Of a DNA stretch of 64,000 nt, positions 9,901 through 21,459 are shown one piece after another. Source of the DNA: Spirometra erinaceieuropaei (lineage: Eukaryota > Platyhelminthes > Cestoda > Diphyllobothriidea > Diphyllobothriidae); contig CACRXP010000746.1 of the NCBI GenBank assembly GCA_902702965.1, forward strand, positions 110,093 through 174,092, read 5' to 3'. Position numbers and translations under genes: made by a program. The notes under the pieces were generated by a model, which was not told where the DNA came from, made no database searches, and worked only from the letters and a program-made list of their open reading frames with translations. Numbering within the stretch: the first letter of the stretch is position 1; each line of letters begins with the position of its first letter.

Positions 9901-11580
9901 AAGTGGAAGAGTTAGGAGTCCCAGAACACGACTGGAGTCGTATGCAAGACAACCGTTTACAAGTGGTCCACGCCAGAGACCCATCGTCATTCCAGGTGTA
10001 GAAGGTCTTGAGATTCCTAGAGGAGGCCAGAAAACTGCCGAAATACAGAAATTAGGAGAGTCGACGTACCGAGACGCATCGACAGGAGACTGTATTGTCC
10101 GTTTTTAAGTTCTCTTCGCGCTGACAGTTGAACATCAACGAGGGTGGTTCGACGGAGGAGGGACAAAATGAATAAGTGGAGGGTGTGAAGGAAAATAGTT
10201 GAATCCCCATCAGCTCAGAGAGATGTTCGTTCGAGCATTTCTCTCTAAAAGCAATAAAAACTGGCCCCAAAACCAGTCTGGTGGCTGAACAAACCTAATA
10301 TAAGTCTATGGTTTTAATTCTTTCGGGTGAGGTTTGTGTAGAATGGTCGGTTAAGTTTGTGCAAGCTTTCTCGACGCAGCCTTCCGAGGACAGCTCCAAT
10401 GTCCCGCTGACAGCCAGCAATAGACTCTGGCCCGAATCTGGACGCACCTGGTGAATTAAAGAGGGACTATCGGAGTCTAGACATGCTATTGACATCAGAA
10501 TTAGTGTTGGTGGTAGGGGATGGAAGATAAGTATCTGCAAATGAAAAACGAATTAACGGAATGGAACCTTATTTCGGAGTGCCGGGTTTACTTGTCCTTG
10601 GACTTAGACTGACGATTATCACTGGCTCAGTGAGCATGGGCCAATTTCCCAACGCAGCGCGCTCCAACTGTTTACCAGCTCTTTTGCATATACTGCTGAT
10701 CGTACTATCTCCACATATGTATTACATTCCTCCTAAAGAGGCTGAACTTATTGCTGAAATGGTGTGCAAAATTACAGAGAGGGATTAGATGGAGTGGCTT
10801 AATCTACAGTCCTTACAGTCGAGAAACTAGTACACTGTTGTTCACTGACCACCGCCAGGATGTCGATTTCCGAGGACACTTAGGGGTTGAAGATTAAGAA
10901 ATCTGAGAGTGCACCAGCTAATTTACTTCGTGTTCCACTTACACAACAGGTGTCTGAAGTGCTGTGGGTTGTTTAGTTTACTTGGCGAGTTTTCGGGCTT
11001 TGCTTTTCTGGGAGGGATTACAGCAAACAGGTTGGCGGTTGTTATGCATAAACACGGTGAAACAGCACCTTTTAATATCATTCTGGATTAATTCGAAGGG
11101 AAATTTAATGAATAGGGGCACTCTGTGTAATGCGCTGTGACGCATTCGACTTGAGATGACTTCTTAATGAAGGATTGTTCTTCGAATGATCCTGAAAGTT
11201 ATTTGTTTATCATACCAAAACAGCATTATAAGCATCCATCAGAAAAGACGATGATGTTTTACAAGAAGCGTGGATCGGGACAGTTGCTTCATCAAGAACA
11301 GTTCTCACCTGACCTACGTGAGTGAGGGCGCCTAGGCTGATCTCTGGTGAGTTGTTGGGACCTAAGGCGGGATTCGTGAGGGGAAGAGAGATACTTGTAC
11401 TGTCATTGCAAATGAGGAATATTCACAAAGCATCCTGGGGCGAATGCGTAGGCCTGTATAATGGTCCGCTCATTCCCCACATAAAACAACTGACCGATTC
11501 GGACAGTGGATGGGCCTGGAAATGGGAATAGGGAGTGATGTTGTCAATTCGGCGCACTTTCCTCACTACAAACAATGTGA
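6930..11580. other. long gene-free stretch
   Basis: I see no recognisable coding domain. Small local features are a segment of degenerate GTA/ACT-rich triplets at 9126-9290, a C/G-rich block at 8630-8775 of repeat-like appearance, and scattered AT-rich sequence. Open frames here are under about 100 codons and look like chance. Confidence 0.5.
9126..9290. repeat. degenerate triplet-rich low-complexity segment
   Basis: Imperfect repeats of agtagt/aacaat/actagt-like triplets dominate. They give Ser/Thr/Ala-rich or Val-rich short frames on both strands, which explains the overlapping open frames without a gene. Confidence 0.45.
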
Positions 11581-11584
11581 ACGG

Positions 11585-12185
11585 CTTTAAGCTGTCACTG
11601 TGTGCTAAAAGCCTTGGCTTGAAGGGTTGCCACCTGATGGGATAACTCTGGTCAAGGTCAAGATCAAGGCGCGCAACTCGTTTTCAAAGGCAACAGGGGA
11701 TCTTATCATCGTCTACATGATAATACATGGCCTTGAGCATGGGCTTAAATTTGAGGACATGTTTCAGTGGCACCTTTCACCCAGTGTTCGTGGTCACTCG
11801 ATGAAGTTACGGACAACAATGTCCAGGCTGAATCTTCGTTCTGAATTTTTCATGCAGAGGGTAGTGGAGAAATGGAACGATCTCCCTCAGTCAGTCGTGG
11901 AGGCTACGTCTCTACAACTCCTCAAGAAATGCCTGGATGATTATTTGTGTCCCTTGTTTTCCCTCGACAGTCTGAATCTGAACTAATACCCCAGAATCCC
12001 GAAAATATTTTATCTGATACAATGTTACTCAAATGAATCAAGTGCTGTTTTAATAGCGAATATTTTTATTGTTCCTGTACAGTATTTCTAACGAACTGGC
12101 ATGCAATCAAAAGGGTTTTCAAAGGCTTTGCCTATTATCCTTACCAAATAAACTGAAAAAACTGAAAACTGAAACTGAAGAGTGA
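11585..12185 (+). mobile_element. 3' end of a CR1/Jockey-like LINE
   Basis: A frame at 11627-11986 encodes the C-terminal part of a LINE RT: GDLIIVYMIIHGLEHGLKFE, then RGHSMKLRTTMSRLNLRSEF, then RVVEKWNDLPQSVVEATSLQ and a stop at 11984. This distal RT domain is typical of CR1/Jockey-type elements. A 3' UTR of about 200 bases follows and ends in AAACTGAA-type short repeats at 12155-12180, a normal CR1-like terminus. RT catalytic motifs are absent, so the copy is 5'-truncated. Confidence 0.8.
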
Positions 12186-12189
12186 TTCA

Positions 12190-14150
12190 GAGTCCCCTCC
12201 AAGACGGTGACCGTTTTACTGGCTCGGTTAGCCTGCGTCTAGTGAGGCCTGTCACAGACATAAAAGGGCCTCAGACGTCCATTTAAAAAATGTTTCTGGG
12301 TTTAGACGAACTTCAGGCATGGCCTAGATTCCCTTCACTTATTCGACCTTAATTATAAAATCGCGAAAGTAAGAGGTTTAGCGTATATTTGGTCGCCGAC
12401 TTTTTCATAAATCGAGGTTAACTCCATGCCCGCTCGGCAATGGCGCAATTTTTACTGTCTCTAAAAAGCCCAATCCAACGGTTAGATCTTTTTTGTCGGC
12501 GTAAGTCTCCTCATATAATCCCATTTATTACTACCGAGGTTGTAATGCAGTTCATGACGATTATTTAGCGGGTCTTATCCCTCAAAAATCCGTCTCAATG
12601 ACTCCCTTCGCTACTCCCCGTCATTTAACCCAAGCTTTTGTGCAGAGGGTGTCTCATATCTAGGTTACAACCATAATCGCACCTTCGATTTTGTCCCAAG
12701 CCTCTTCCTTTCCTCGGCGATTCCGTAAATTTGCTCAAATTTCATGCTAAACCTACCTAGCTGCGCTAAAAACATTCCGTGGTTCAATACTGACAGTACG
12801 CTCTCGACGTTTAACGACTAAGCCATTATTCCTACTGTGCTCATTATTATTTTTATAAACTAGTCCGACTTTACGTCAGATGTATGATGACCGATAACCA
12901 GTTAATAGACTGCAAACTTCTTTTCGATTCATCTCCTGTCAACGGTTATTAGTTTTACCTCCCGCAAGTCTGAATTCTCCTTCAAATAACTTTTTGAACT
13001 ATTTACAGGGAACTGTCCAAAGACCTATTTCGAACAACCTCTCCATGCCCCTACTCCCGCTGCAAATCGTTTTCCAACCGTCTTACTCCTTTTGTCCTCT
13101 AATTCGATTCAAAATTTCCCGAAATTACTTTTTGTAACGGCCTCCCCAACTTCATTGGTTTATATTTCCCTGCAGACCCACGTCATTTCCTTTCTCAGCT
13201 TCAACAGCTTCCTCCCAAATTCACACCCTAGAATCATTCCTTCTTGTGGAATTATATCCCCGCATTGTGACCTCCTTTTCGACCCCTATGTGCCAACCAT
13301 GCTAACCAATGGCAGAGGGGAAAGTGCCGATAACCCTTTCATAAGTAGTGTTTCACAGCAGGCTACATATCCACCTTCAATTGCGGAACAACATAGCTCC
13401 ACTCTTCGGAATATGTGAAGTTTTTTCGTAATGAACAACGGCTTGTTATCGATAAATGTGCCCAGTTTTCGATGATGCCTTTGAGAAAAATCTGACATTA
13501 CGTGCAAGACGCAACATGCATCCTAGTTTACTTTTTATTCGCAACCTTGACTTCCGTCGCCAAGGCGGCTTAAATATATCAGCAGTGAATGTCTCCTGTG
13601 TGGTAAATTTTATTCTAAAGTGCTTCGCCTGGAATCATGGGATTCCTTCTTTCTCTGGAAATATCTATTACGCATCCATTATTTAATCACTTCCTACGAA
13701 AGCGATTCCTCACTAATATATAATCCCCTAGCTCGGCCTGCAACAGTAAAGCACAATCTTCAAAGTATTTAAAACAGCTTTAGAAGCGGTTTTTAATTGT
13801 GAAATAATCTCTGTTTGTTTGTTTTAACCTTCTAAAAGATAATCTGGCTTCTACTCTTCGTTGTCATAATCTTCGGCTTTTAATGATATTATTGATATTT
13901 TACATTGGTCGCTGATAATTTATCCACCGGTAAGAAGCAGAACATACTGCCGGATGTCCCATAAGTCCCTAACACACCAACTGAGCGCGCTTATGGCACA
14001 TGTTTATCACGATACTTCACACTGTCTTCGTTCGAGCCCCAAGTCCGGTCTAATGATCTGAAAACCTGTCTGGATAAACTAAGAAAAAGTAAATAACACT
14101 AAGCAGTAGTCTACAGTTGAACACTAACCAAGTGGTATGCTTGCGGACTG
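12190..14150. other. gene-free stretch
   Basis: There is pyrimidine-rich, AT-moderate sequence with many stops. The best open frame (13092-13418, plus) lacks recognisable motifs. I see no repeat copy that I can match elsewhere. Confidence 0.45.
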
Positions 14151-14159
14151 AAATAGAAC

Positions 14160-14345
14160 AACAGACCCCTGGCCCAGTGGTAGTGCTTTGGGCTGCTTAA
14201 TAATCACTCAACAAAGAACTCATGTTCGAACCCCAGGTCCCCCGAACCTGGTTTTGCGTATAGCTGCCCGACAATGGATAATGAGCCAGAAATGGCCATT
14301 CATGTCTCCATGTCTTTGTTGCTACACATTAACGAATACTTGGTT
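14160..14345 (+). repeat. family A tRNA-like repeat
   Basis: A-box-like ctggcccagtggtagtgct and B-box-like gttcgaacccc are followed by the family block ccagaaatggccattcatg and a tgtctttgt end. The order is head then block, as in the copies at 16.25 and 24.6 kb. Confidence 0.65.
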
Positions 14346-15880
14346 GGTGATAGGCTCAACACACGCTCCAAGCCATTATGTGTACACGCGCGCCCTCACG
14401 TCCACGTAAATGCTCTTGGCGAATGAATTTAATTCAGAGTATTTTTTCCCTGCGCTAACATCATCTGTTGGCTGTGTTCTGTCTCCGTTTTGCCCCCCCC
14501 CCGAACACTTGTCCGTGCAAAACGGACGTTAGCTAACAGACTGGGTGCATGAACTTGATGCCTAACGCTGCCAACTTATCGGTCCACACTGCAATGAGGA
14601 AGTGGTCCCGTTTGATCAAAGCTGACAACCTAATTAATGGAAAAGCGTTTGTCGCATAAAAAGGGCGCACTGTAAGATACATCCTAAGAAATCAGGTGTG
14701 AATTGTTGCGTTCTTACTATCACTACCTTTTCCATCTGAGTAGGGGGAATTTCTGACTTTCTGAGGAGAAGCGTTGGAAGTCGGATTTGGGGTTGATGTA
14801 CGTTTAGATTTGGGACCAGATTTAGAGTGAGGATTTAAACTACGTTAGGGGTAAGGCAAGCTCTAATATGGTCGGGTCTAGGCTTAATGTTAAATTTAAC
14901 CTTCACTTTGACACTGTTGACATAACTCTTGCCCTCAGTCTGGCCCTAGTATTAATCCTAACACACTTTTAACCTATCCATAATCTACTCGGTTGGACTA
15001 ATTTAACCTTGGCTTAAATCCTTATATTTCTTAGCAGCAACTAAAAAAAATAAGAAAAATAGCAAAAAAATCGAACAGTTCACAAGGGCTCCCAAACGGT
15101 ACATCCTACTGATGGTTATATTGTAGGACGGAAAAAATTTCTTTTGAAAAAGACTTTCTAGTTAAATCTGGACTACTAAGACAGAATAGCAGCACTTAGG
15201 GAACGTTATCCATGTTTTTTGAAAAACCGCCACAAACTATTCCACACCAGATTTTCCTAGGATTTTATTATAAAGTAAGTGGGATTGGAACAGTGCTTAG
15301 ATCCTCGTTTAAATTCCCCACTGAGAAATTCGGAAAAGAATGCTTTATAAAAGGCAGGCTAAATTGGTCAGAATTCTATGACATGGGTCGGTTGGAAGTT
15401 TAATCTTTATTATGGTCTATACATGAGAATGCAAGGCGACCGCAGGAACCTGTTATATTTTAGTCATATCTGGGAACGCGCATTTTTCGCTTCAATCCTA
15501 CGTATATGTATGAACATTTGAACGTGAAAAGTCCATTGAGAAAAGTAACAAACGTTATTCCGCAAATTTTCAACATTTGTTCCATAGGTTTTCACTAGAC
15601 GTGTGGCGAATGCGCAAAACAGTCAGAATTTTAAAAGTGACCTAAATCGATACTGCCTTTTTATTCCTATCAATATGTTATTGCTGTGGTTTGACATTCC
15701 TTGCGGATTGGTTTTCGCCACTTCCATTTTTTCCTGAGATTGACGTACACGGCGTCTGGTTCGATGTGCTAATTAATGCTTGATTCGGTTGAATGCATGG
15801 CCTCCAAAGGCATCAGCAACGCGAGTTTTGCCACAAGCAAATTTATTAATAATTCCCAGTGTGTGCATGCCAACTTGGGA
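14346..15880. other. gene-free stretch
   Basis: No coding domain or repeat family is recognised. A C run lies at 14493-14501. Frames are short. Confidence 0.45.
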
Positions 15881-15884
15881 TAAA

Positions 15885-16022
15885 AGAAATGAAGACAAAG
15901 ACAAGGGAGACCGGCAGCCAAACATCTTTAACCACAGGCTTAAGAAACCCGAGGATCGAACCCGGGTACTTTAGTCGCTGAGCATTATATAGTCGAAAGT
16001 TCTACAGTTGAGCCATGGGTCC
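15885..16022 (-). repeat. family A tRNA-like repeat, inverted copy
   Basis: Read on the minus strand this starts GGACCCATGGCTCAA and has B box GGTTCGATCC. It ends with the family end CTCCCTTGTCTTTGTCTTC. It lies head-to-head with the next copy at 16245. Confidence 0.65.
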
Positions 16023-16244
16023 TTTTTTCTGTCCGATGTGATCGAGTGTATTGGCTATTTAGAGGAATAATAGCCAATCAGGTCACGGGGCGTGCACGCA
16101 CCCTTGTGCCTTGGGGTTGATCTAGAGCCCTCGCGGGCAGTCGCAAGACGACTAGTATTATGCGCTTATGAAGGAGTACCCACAAGTGCGTACCGTAACC
16201 TGATCGGTAGGCACCCCTCTACTATAACTAACATACTCTATCAC

Positions 16245-16440
16245 GACCGTCAGGACAATGGATCCTTGGCTCAAAGGGTAGAGCGTTGAACTGACTACCG
16301 CTCATTATCCAACATAACCCGAGTTAAAACCTCAAGTGCTTCCAAACCTTAGTTTGCATAAGGCTGGTTGAAGACGGCTCATAAACCAGAAGTGGCCATT
16401 TCATTCTCCCTGACTTTTGTCGTTAGTCTCCTTCTGCATA
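16245..16440 (+). repeat. family A tRNA-like repeat
   Basis: It starts caggacaatggatccttggc, carries an A box with gggtagagcgtt, a decayed B box, then the block ataaaccagaagtggccatt and the ctgacttttgtcgt end. Confidence 0.65.
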
Positions 16441-16559
16441 TATTACCAATCGTTGTTTGACTGCCTGCTACGGCTGTGCATTGAGATCCAAGGTACAACG
16501 GGACGAGCAGGTTTCGTAACCAGACAGGTATTTACAGTTCTAGCATAAGTCAATATTCC

Positions 16560-16740
16560 CGACCTAAACCGACAGGGTAACGAGCCCCCTAGACTTACTA
16601 ACGCTCAACAACCACCAGAACCCGGATTCAAAGCCCTGTCGTCCCCAACAAACCCTGGGTTCAGTAACACCGGTTAACGACAGTTAACAAGGCAGAAATT
16701 GTAGTCCCAGCCTCCCTTGTCTTTGTCCGGCCTCCTTCTT
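16560..16740 (+). repeat. family A tRNA-like repeat, diverged
   Basis: It has gacagggtaacgagccccct at the start and a cccggattcaaagccctg B-box-like segment. It then reaches ggcagaaattgtag and the diagnostic cctcccttgtctttgtc end. Divergence is higher than in the neighbouring copies. Confidence 0.5.
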
Positions 16741-19700
16741 GCACACATGTTAATTATTAGGAAACTTTTAGTTAAAAGATCACTGACTGATAATGTGTTA
16801 GTTAACTATCATTAACGTTTGATGGCTTTTTGAAAGGTAGGAATGGTTCCTTGATTAAATAGAATAGAATAGGTTTATTATAGCGCCCCTTGGGCACTGG
16901 CAGTCTCCCTTGCGATCAGAACGTAACACAAGCGGTCATTTTGTGGGAGCTATCGGTGCATTTGCAGAAAGGACTGATTACTCTGTATATGGTCATTCGT
17001 AGCCTATTTATGCCTATCCATGTTTCCTCTATACAAAAGTTGTATCACTCTTTTTAAAGTTTGTCTCCCTGCAATTAAGGTTACGTAAGTCTTTGCCCCT
17101 ATTCAGCAGGCCTATACCGAATAATCTGCCTCAGTACTAGAACCTTAGCCTACGTGATGTCTTCTTCTCCTGATGTAACATTGCTAAGGGAATCGAACAG
17201 AGGCTATCGAAGAAAGTAGGTGAAGGAGTTCTTAGATAATCGTTAAACACACGCGGAAACGGTATACTCATAAGTTAATAAACGTCCCCTTTTAACTATG
17301 CATTTGGGCATCCAGCTGTAGAAGCAGGTAGGACACAGGGATACAAACCCCCTCCGCAGTGACCTTGCGCAAAATTCAGGGAAGGGTAAGTACTCCGACC
17401 GATTCAGTGCAATTCCAGTCGTGGCAATCAAACAAGATTTCCTCACTGCTCAATAATTTCGCGCAGATTTCTGTACGCGTAAGAGAATTAGCTAAGTGCA
17501 GAATACGGCCTCCAGGACCACCGTTCTATGTGGCTGTTACGATTTCTGCTGGTCTTAAAGACATCTCGAGTGCCTCCATAAAGCAAGTGCGAATGACCTA
17601 AACAAGGTTTCACTGACCCCATTCTAACTGTCTTTTATAAAAGATGCTTGTGAATCCGACGGTCTATGGTTTCCAAATTCTGCGCAGACTATATACAACA
17701 GGACTACCGCTCCAATATTTCAGACCAGTCTCGCTTGAATAGATTTAGTCAGTCACAAAGGTCCGTTTTCTTTGAGAATTATACTGGGCGCTAGTTGGTG
17801 TCAATCTGCCTAGCTCATTTTCTCTTTATTTACCCATTCTTTATCGTTACCCGGCAAAATCAAGACAAACTATCAGACCCATGGCTTTTGACGGATTTTC
17901 GACCTTCGTTGTTAGAAATGGACGCAGTCCGCGCTCTATTCCAATACGAAGTGTGGATTCTTTCAACCGTTCCACATGCACTTCGTGTGACCTCCAGCAG
18001 TTGAGCGGCTTCAGGAGACTTTTCATTTCAGTCCTTACGTAGCGACTACTTCCAAATGGGCAGTCCTTACTAGCTTCTCAGTCGAGTTTGCCTTACGAAT
18101 CTCCCCTCTGGGGGTTTATAAGGCGCATAAACTTGGTTGCGTATTGTTATGAGATCGGTACGGCAAGCAAATCTCGAATCATTGAGGAACTTTTTGACCA
18201 GAAAATAAGGCCTTTTTAACCAGATCTCCACCCGTTGCAGCGTTTCAGTCACTGGCTGCCAGAGTACTCTGGTTTAACCAGCCACTTTTGGGACAGTTAG
18301 GGCTTTACGTTTTTCGGCCTTCTTAGTTTACTGAACTGTCCATGTCTGCTCGATCATCAGTCCCGTCTGTCGCCCAGAAACATTTTACTTGCAAACCACC
18401 ACCTCGGTAGACTTATGTCTTACAGGACGCCACACCTATGCCCACAAGAGGCTCCCAGGCGAACTGATTTGAATGGCCTTGGCGCGCAAGCGTCACTGCA
18501 GCTTGAGAGGACACGGATGCGACAATCACGCGTCTGAACTGGCCCCCAACGCTGCGCGTGCGGCCGACCAACCGCTCCTGGCCCGCTCTTAGACGGTTAT
18601 GAGGCTTAGCGATGAAAGTTGTTCGACCTAACTCGTCTTTCTGGCTTGCGAGTTTGAAAAGTAGTCATTGCGACCCCTCAACTGTGACCGTCTCGCCACT
18701 TTCAAAGACTTACTAACCACGGACGCGAAATTAAATGCGATCGTAGTAAACAAAAACAACTGCTAACATCCTAAAATTTCGTGTACACCGCAAACTTCGA
18801 CTCCATGCGTATATGACGCGGGAGGTGCTTTACGGACAGTTCTGCACAAGGTGGGCGTCAGAATAACCTACCGGCACAGAAACGCACTGATTCGAAAAAA
18901 AAACAGCGGCTCAGGCTATCCCTTTCTATTGCAGTCTAGGGGTAATTTATTCTACAAATTCAACTGCCCGATTTATGGCGCGTGCCGTATGGGCAGAAAT
19001 CCTCACTCACATAAGAGTTGGAGCAAATATAACAAGACAAATAATTAAAAACGTTTTAATCCTCGAACACTGCAAGGGCTGCAAAAGCCAGGACAATGTT
19101 CTGCACCCAACTGGAATTAGTGTTTTAAAATAGCACTGTCTTTGAAAAGTAGCATTACCTTGTCAAATCGGGGGACTGACTCGTGGGCTGACAGTCGGGG
19201 AGGGGGGCGGATAATCCTTATTTTACTAGCATACTATGAAAAACACTTCAGTTTGACTACAGTATAGCATAGCAGTTTCCGCTGCTCGGATAGGGCGTTA
19301 GCACGCTAGCTTAAAAGACAACCCCGTTGGTATTTTATACATCAGTAAGAGAGATAAACGAAGCGAGATACATAAAACTTTCTCCGCGCAAATGATGTCC
19401 ACACACTCTTTGCACTGGAAGGAATATAGCAAAAATTTTGACAAATGAGCCAAAACTCGTATTTACCTCGGCAAAGCCAGAGATACACGTCTTATCCTCC
19501 AGCAATTGGCACCCCGTAAATTAAATGTGCCGAACTGTTTTTGTGCCATGATCCTAACATTTACGTTCCCTCTCTGGAGCGAAATGGAAGCCATGCCAAT
19601 GTCAAGTTGCTTCCCCAGGTAGACGCCTGATGGAGTACTACTGTTTTGTCCGATGTGTCACAATTCCTATTTCACTATTCAGTTTTCCCTAACATCACAA

Positions 19701-20430
19701 TTCGCCATCTATACCACATTTAATCAGCACGAATTTCAACCCAACAAGACGTTATTCAAATTAACTGCTTCCTACACACATTCCATAAGATGCCGAACGC
19801 CACTTTAATCGAAATGTTCAGATCTAAATGATTCTACTTTATCAGCCTCAAATCGAATGAGATAATGAAGGGGACTGCAGTTTCTCCAGGCACGAATAGA
19901 CTGAAGTTGCCTGTTTTACTTGCTTACGGCCCATAGTCAACAACAAATCATTGCGAGATTTTCGTGTAGAAACTACACATTTCCGATAAAAGGAAAAGTG
20001 TGAAAACTCGAGTGCTGACTCCCAATTTGAAGCGCACGTTTGCCATTCATAATCGCAGACTTCTTCTAAGGGATACTGTTTTAGGTGAATGAGTGAATTA
20101 TCCTTTTCTACGCCTTATCAGTCCTATGAACGCAAATAGTCGTGTGGTGGTCGCCAAGCCTCTTTCTAACTACGCATGCAGGTTAATCGCACACAGCTAA
20201 GGCAGACAAGACATTTCCGCGTTCAGAAACTGTTTTCACTACTCATTTGCCCTGAGTTTTAATTTGTGAGCACAATAAAATGTAGAATCGTTATAAGAAT
20301 ACCCCGTCCGTAGTTAAACGTTAACCATTTTGGTTAGACTTCTGCCGTCAACAAGCTATCGTATCTGTCCACATTTCTGGTATTATATTATGATTTATGG
20401 GTGAATTTTATAGTGTTGTCTTGATTTCCG
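16741..20430. other. long gene-free stretch
   Basis: No domain, exon pair or repeat copy could be matched. Open frames are at most 80 codons and lack motifs. Confidence 0.45.
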
Positions 20431-20482
20431 TGGATGATATTTTTGCCTCGAATAAGGCGAACAAATAATTATTATATTGCGT

Positions 20483-20545
20483 GTGTTCGAATCCCACCGA
20501 GGCGCCGAGTATTTCACAGTTGGGTCAATATGAATGTATTATACA
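20483..20545 (+). repeat. family B fragment (end of tRNA-like head plus tail)
   Basis: It contains gttcgaatcccaccgaggcg, then ccgagtatttcacagttggg and tcaatatgaat. The same order is seen at 32747-32800 and 62205-62250. The rest of the head and the body are missing. Confidence 0.65.
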
Positions 20546-21311
20546 TGTGTCTAGTTCTGCAACGCAACAGGGACCTAATCAAGGGCGTAAAAACCAATCA
20601 TGCTACTTTCATAACTTGAGCATAAGGCAAATCGACCTGCCTGTACATCCCAAAGGACGTCAACGCACAACGCGGAAACACTTTAAAACTGGTCATGCGC
20701 GTTGCCGTAATAATGTACGTTCGGATATTTTAAATCAACTGCAGCAATCCTTTAATCGTCTATAAAATAAAAGCATCTGCTTTCTTTTTCTTTTGTGATG
20801 GGACCACGCTCTCTCAATCGTGAGATACGAGTCGTTTCTGTGAGAACCTGGACCATCGTGCGGGAACCAGGTGGTGTATGGCGTGTGCAGGCGGGCCGCT
20901 TAACTTTGTCAGTCACTGCGCACGAGCCCGCTTCCGGCCGGCCGGATTCTGCCTTGCTACGGAATTCACGCGGATGAGGGAGAAGAGAGTGCGGCAGATG
21001 GTGTGCAAATCCATCCTGCGAATGCAGGCGCAAGTAACCGTCCTGCGCCCACCATGCTATTAGGCACATGGTGGGCATCACCGCACGCGACGGCCGAGGG
21101 GCCATCTAGACAGCAAACAATGGAAATCGAAGTGTTTTCCGGACTGCGGAGAGGAAAAGGGCGAGAGCAGAGTAGTTCACGTCTGGAATGTGTTTCACTT
21201 ACCGATGGATGTTTTACGTTCCGATATCTAACTAAAAGTGACTTTCAGGGTACATGGATAGCCTCCAGCTTATCTGAGTTAGGACATGTAACAGGGGGTG
21301 AGATGTTTCCA
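20546..21311. other. gene-free stretch
   Basis: This is more GC-rich than the surroundings, with overlapping short frames on both strands. I recognise no domain. Confidence 0.4.
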
Positions 21312-21455
21312 GCAGAATGCTATTACTGACAAAGACTAGGGAGACAGTCAACCTTGTCTTTGTCGGTAATAGAATTCTGCCTATATCATGCGCCGCTGTG
21401 CGGCTGCTGTTTGGGCTCGAGGGAGAGCGCCGATAAAACACAACGGAACGAGTGA
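21312..21455. repeat. family A terminal inverted-repeat pair without core
   Basis: The arm at 21312-21339 (cagaatgctattactgacaa...) and the arm at 21353-21380 are inverted complements with about 25 of 28 positions matching. They are separated by only 13 bases. The flank tcatgcgccgctgtgcggct at 21385-21404 is the complement of window bases 40-60. It looks like a family A copy whose core has been lost. Confidence 0.6.
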
Positions 21456-21459
21456 GTTC